Shown here: positions 17,707 through 20,545 of the stretch, one piece after another
Numbering within the stretch: the stretch's first letter is position 1
How the letters are laid out: each line of letters starts with the position of its first letter
Assembly: GCA_001275005.1 (NCBI GenBank)
Contig: JWZX01001804.1
Span: 1 to 20,545 of the forward strand
DNA from: Chrysochromulina tobinii
Taxonomy: Eukaryota > Haptophyta > Prymnesiales > Chrysochromulinaceae
Direction of reading: 5' to 3'
DNA: 20,545 nt
Program-made: the position numbers and the translations under genes
Notes under the pieces: model-generated
Told to the model about the DNA's origin: nothing
Databases searched by the model: none
What the model saw: the letters and a program-made list of their open reading frames with translations, nothing else

Positions 17707-19754
17707 TCATATCCTTGCGGGGCTCATCCTACCTTTGCATGCGGGCACAGCTGCTGCGGCTGTCGATCCCGATGTCGCACCATCGGCCGGGTCCTGAGCT
17801 GAGGCACTGGACAGGATGTTGTCCTGGGAAGAGCGAGTCCGCATGACGGCGATGCCCGCTCGGGCCGCCTGGCTCAGGTCCTCCGCATTGTGCGCCGACG
17901 CCTCTGTGTGGAGCACCACGTTGCTCATGGTGCTCGAGCGGCCCACCTGCGAAAAGGACGGTCCTCGGCTCTTCACTTCGCCTTCCGGCTGGGGCGAGAG
18001 CGTCACCGAGCGCTTGAGTGTGATGCCCGCGTGCTTGGTGCCGTCCTTGCCACTCATCAGGCGGTAGAGATCCATGAAGAAGAGCTTACCGTCCGCCTTC
18101 TTCCCTAGCTGCGCAAACATGACGTCGAGCTCCTCCTCGGTCGTGTTGGCGCCGAGGCACTGCATCAGGTCATCGCGCGTCACGATGCCGTCCGAGTCGC
18201 GGTCGATCATCTGGAAGACGTTGCGAACCGTCTCCTCGTCGAGGTTTTGGAGCTTCTGCGAGCCGCCCAGCGTGGCAGCAAGGAACTCGTTGTATCCGAG
18301 CTCGCCCTTTTTGGCAAAGTCGAGCGTGTCGAAGAGCGACTTGAGCGCCTGCGAGTTGAGCTCGGGGTGAGCGCCCATCGCCGCGTCAAACTCGTCACGC
18401 GAGATTGTGCCCGAACCGTCGGTGTCGATGGCGTAAAAGACCCTGCGCATGTCGTCCACCTCCGCGGAGGGAGTCGCAAAAGCGAGCAGCTCGAGCGCCA
18501 CCTGAGAGGAGAGAGGCAAAGGAGAGGAGACAGTGGGGGTGAGGGACTGGCACGGGTGAACGGGACAGGCACGGGACACCTGGGAGGCCGAGGGGGTGGA
18601 GGCACAGGGCGTGTGGGACTGGCACGGGGCATGACGCCCGCGCCTGTGAACGGCTCCTGTGAACTTCTCACCTTGTGCATCATCGAAGCGCCGCTGAAGG
18701 CTTGCATCGAGCGGAGTACGTGGCTGTTGTGCGCGATCGCCGCCATCGGGTTGCGCAGCTCCTTGCCCACCGAATCGGCCTTGCTCTTGAGGATCCACTC
18801 GTGCCTCATCGCCTCCTGCGCAGTCATGCGCAGCTCGGGCTCCTTGACAAGCAGCCGGCGCACAAAGTCAATCGCCTGGGCCGAGGTGGTCGCCCAGCTT
18901 GTGCCGAAGCTCGGCTCCGTCGTCAGGATGCGCTGGATCTTCTCTTGGCGGTCACGGCAATGGAATGGGCGGCGACCGGAGAGCAGGATGAAGGCGACGA
19001 CGCCGAGCGACCACATGTCGCAGGCGGCCGTGTAGGGGTGGCGCAGGAGCACCTCGGGCGCCATGTACGAGAGGGTGCCCACGCGCCCCGTCATCGTCTC
19101 CACCTCGCCGCGCCCACGCGCAGCGACGTGGCTCAGCCCGAAATCGATGAGCTTGAGCTCGGCGTCCTGGGCCGTGGACTCGTACACGAAATTGTCCAGC
19201 TTGATGTCGCGGTGCACCACGTCGTGCTGGTGGCAGTGGAGCAGCGCCGAGAGCATCTTCGTGACAAGCCCGGCCGCATCGCGCTCCGACAGGCCTCGAT
19301 TCTGCGGCTGCTCCATCAGCTTGTTGACGAGCTCACCACCCGAGCACAGCTCGAGCACCATGATGATCTGACCGCGCTTGTGGTCCTCATACGTCTCGAA
19401 GAGCCTCACAATGTTGGGGTGGTCGAGCCGACGCATCGCCGATACCTCACGGCGCAACTCTTCCATCCCTTCCACACCCATCTGCTGAATATTGAGCGTC
19501 TTGATCGCGTGGCGCACATGGGTGCGCCGCGAGACTGCCGTGAACACGGAGCCCGACATGCCCGAGCCAAGCACTACGTGCCCATTGTCATCGTAATCAT
19601 CCGAGAAGCTGCGCTCCGACATATTTTGCTGCACCATGTTGCCGACGACCGAGTTCCGCTCACACGACTGCTTCCTCCTTGGCCGCAACGGCGTGTCCGT
19701 CGCCTTGGCGGGCTCCTCGGGATTCTTCCCGCCCTTGCTGCCAGCGCAGCCCAT
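17707..19754 (-). CDS. Calcium-dependent protein kinase (CDPK)
   Basis: Ser/Thr kinase fused to EF-hands, activated directly by Ca2+. Exon 1 is 19754-18672, exon 2 is 18501-17707; 625 residues. The start was chosen at MGCAGSKGGK, a classic N-myristoylation (Gly2) plus palmitoylation (Cys3) signal predicting membrane attachment. Kinase: G-loop GSGMSGSV 63-70, catalytic Lys85, helix-C Glu near 103, HRDIKLDN 181-188, DFG 204-206, APE 232-234. The junction (NSHVLRSMQAFSG to VALELLAFATPSAEV) matches the CDPK autoinhibitory segment. Four EF-hands: EF1 DTDGSGTISRDE (387-398) and EF3 DRDSDGIVTRDD (461-472) are canonical or nearly so; EF2 and EF4 lack acidic ligands. A roughly 110-residue low-complexity C-terminal tail rich in Ser/Ala follows EF4. 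The splice junction falls exactly between kinase and regulatory modules. Confidence 0.94.
18502..18671 (-). other. Intron of the CDPK gene (170 nt)
   Basis: Donor CACAAG|GTGAGA, acceptor CTCTCAG|GTGGCG, phase 0, with a pyrimidine-rich stretch before the acceptor. Its length is not a multiple of three, so retention would shift the EF-hand half out of frame. Confidence 0.9.
18543..18628. repeat. Three copies of a 14-nt repeat inside the CDPK intron
   Basis: GGGACTGGCACGGG occurs at 18543-18556 and 18615-18628, and GGGACAGGCACGGG at 18562-18575. On the transcribed strand these are C-rich CCCGTGCC(A/T)GTCCC elements, perhaps extending the polypyrimidine character of the intron. No function is known. 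Confidence 0.85.
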
Positions 19755-19942
19755 CCGACGTCGGCACAGTGAGCCCCGACGACGCCGCACGATTGTAGCT
19801 CACAAACTTGCTATCACATGTTTGTTGGTGCTCGGGATTCAAGTTCTAGTTCAAGGGGTCAACACTGACAGCCGTTTCACACACTAGAACTGCGATTGGG
19901 ACGGTTGCATCTAATTTCTTGAGCAAAAGAATCGCGGAAGAA
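19755..19942. promoter_or_regulatory. Head-to-head intergenic region between CDPK and SKP1-like genes
   Basis: 188 bp separate the two divergent ATGs, so a shared or bidirectional promoter is likely. It is less GC-rich than the genes. It contains a 9-bp inverted repeat, AGTTCTAGT at 19842-19850 and ACTAGAACT at 19883-19891, separated by 32 nt and centred in the region, which could be a paired factor site. No TATA box is obvious. Confidence 0.55.
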
Positions 19943-20545
19943 ATGCACGCGTCGTCGGTCGAGGAGCAGGGGGAGGCGCGCACGGCGAAGAAGGCCAAAC
20001 ACGAGGAGCACATACGCGTGCGCGCGCGAGACGGAGAGGAGGTCACGTTGTCGCAAGATGCAGCCCGACTCATGGGCACCTTGAAGGATCTGATGGATCT
20101 CGCCACCTCCGAGGATGGCATCTATCCCATGCCCACGATCATGGCCTCGACGCTTCAGATGGTGTACAAGCTGAACGACCCAGACTACACGTGGCCGAGC
20201 TCTGACGAGCCTTCGCTCTACCAGCTCATCCAGCTCATCGAGGACGCCCTCTATCTCGACGCCCCCATCGCGCTCAAGCACCTCCAGCGCGCGATCGCCT
20301 CCCGACTCAACGGCAAGCGCGCTCCTGAACTCTGCGCGCTCATCGGCGCGGGTGGTGACTTTGGCAGCGCGGAGGAGCACGCGCTGCCAAACGCCGAGCC
20401 GGCTTTTGTACCGGAAGACGTCGTTGAGGCGCCGCAGCAGCCGGCCAGCTCCACGTTACCGCCCGAGCCGCTGCAGCAGCCCTCGTTCTCGGCGGACGCC
20501 ATGGAGGCTGCTCTGGGCCTGGTGGACGTGGCCACGTTGGCGGAG
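19943..20545 (+). CDS. SKP1-like (BTB/POZ-fold) protein, partial at the right edge
   Basis: 201 residues are visible, open to the window end. SKP1 proteins bridge cullin-1 and F-box proteins in SCF ubiquitin ligases. Residues about 23-78 give the BTB/SKP1 N-terminal fold (IRVRARDGEEVTLSQDAARL, then IYPMPTIMASTLQMVYKLN). Residues about 91-140 give the SKP1 dimerisation/F-box-binding helices (LYQLIQLIEDALYLDAPIAL, then SRLNGKRAPELCALIG), where canonical SKP1 has YLDIKGL and GKTPEEIR. Unlike canonical SKP1, which ends soon after, this one continues into a Pro/Gln/Glu-rich segment and a further helical piece. It is therefore either a SKP1-like paralogue or the N-terminus of a larger BTB protein. 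The start is the first ATG in frame, followed by a basic AKKAKHEE stretch. Confidence 0.8.
   Translation, partial: MHASSVEEQGEARTAKKAKHEEHIRVRARDGEEVTLSQDAARLMGTLKDLMDLATSEDGIYPMPTIMASTLQMVYKLNDPDYTWPSSDEPSLYQLIQLIEDALYLDAPIALKHLQRAIASRLNGKRAPELCALIGAGGDFGSAEEHALPNAEPAFVPEDVVEAPQQPASSTLPPEPLQQPSFSADAMEAALGLVDVATLAE

Noticed and set aside
16883-17797. Plus-strand frame opposite the light-harvesting gene, and 18675-19772 opposite the kinase
   Set aside because: The opposite strand carries unmistakable LHC and CDPK motifs. The plus frames are His/Arg/Leu-rich shadows.
19877-20380. Minus-strand frame opposite the SKP1-like gene
   Set aside because: The plus strand gives conserved SKP1 helices; the minus frame has no recognisable motif.
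1-20545. CRISPR arrays, insertion sequences, bacterial operons, organellar genes or viral genes
   Set aside because: No regularly spaced repeats, transposase or integrase motifs, or viral hallmark genes are seen. Introns and eukaryotic families throughout indicate a nuclear chromosome.

Overview
This window is nuclear DNA from a eukaryote, almost certainly a photosynthetic protist with a secondary red-lineage plastid. A haptophyte (Prymnesium/Chrysochromulina-like) is my best guess; a pelagophyte or other GC-rich alga is possible. The support is a fucoxanthin-chlorophyll-type light-harvesting protein with an SFAP-type targeting motif, very GC-rich codons, short introns (67-170 nt) including one probable GC-AG intron, a calcium-dependent protein kinase, and SPPP-type extracellular sequence. 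The species call is inference.

Layout. (1) Positions 11265 down to 1, minus strand: one giant ferlin-family gene that runs off the left edge. After a 109-nt intron near its 5' end, a single reading frame stays open for about 10.9 kb. The visible protein is about 3,718 residues: DysF, PH, C2, C2, C2, degenerate C2, C2, C2, DysF, poly-Ala linker, coiled coil, C2, C2, one transmembrane helix, then a proline-rich and SEA-like tail predicted to be outside the cytosol. (2) Positions 11450-15187, plus strand, head to head with the ferlin: a five-exon gene for a helical/TPR-like, C2, PDZ, GYF protein of 1,125 residues. (3) Positions 15446-16456, minus: a TRM9/ALKBH8-type tRNA wobble-uridine methyltransferase, convergent with gene 2. 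(4) Positions 16904-17500, minus: the light-harvesting protein. (5) Positions 17707-19754, minus: a two-exon calcium-dependent protein kinase. (6) Positions 19943-20545, plus, head to head with the kinase: a SKP1/BTB-fold protein that runs off the right edge.

The most unusual objects are the ferlin and the GYF-exon junction. The ferlin carries a second DysF next to a PH domain at its N-terminus, a pairing known from TECPR1. Its C-terminal tail, placed after the usual terminal transmembrane helix, looks like an algal cell-surface protein. The GYF junction carries a 36-bp duplication of the splice boundary, as expected for an intron created by tandem duplication of an AGGT-containing exon segment. 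Two neighbours, ferlin and CDPK, are calcium-signalling families, but in a eukaryotic genome adjacency alone is not evidence of shared function.

Exon structures are inferred by reading frame, splice dinucleotides and family conservation; there is no transcript evidence here.
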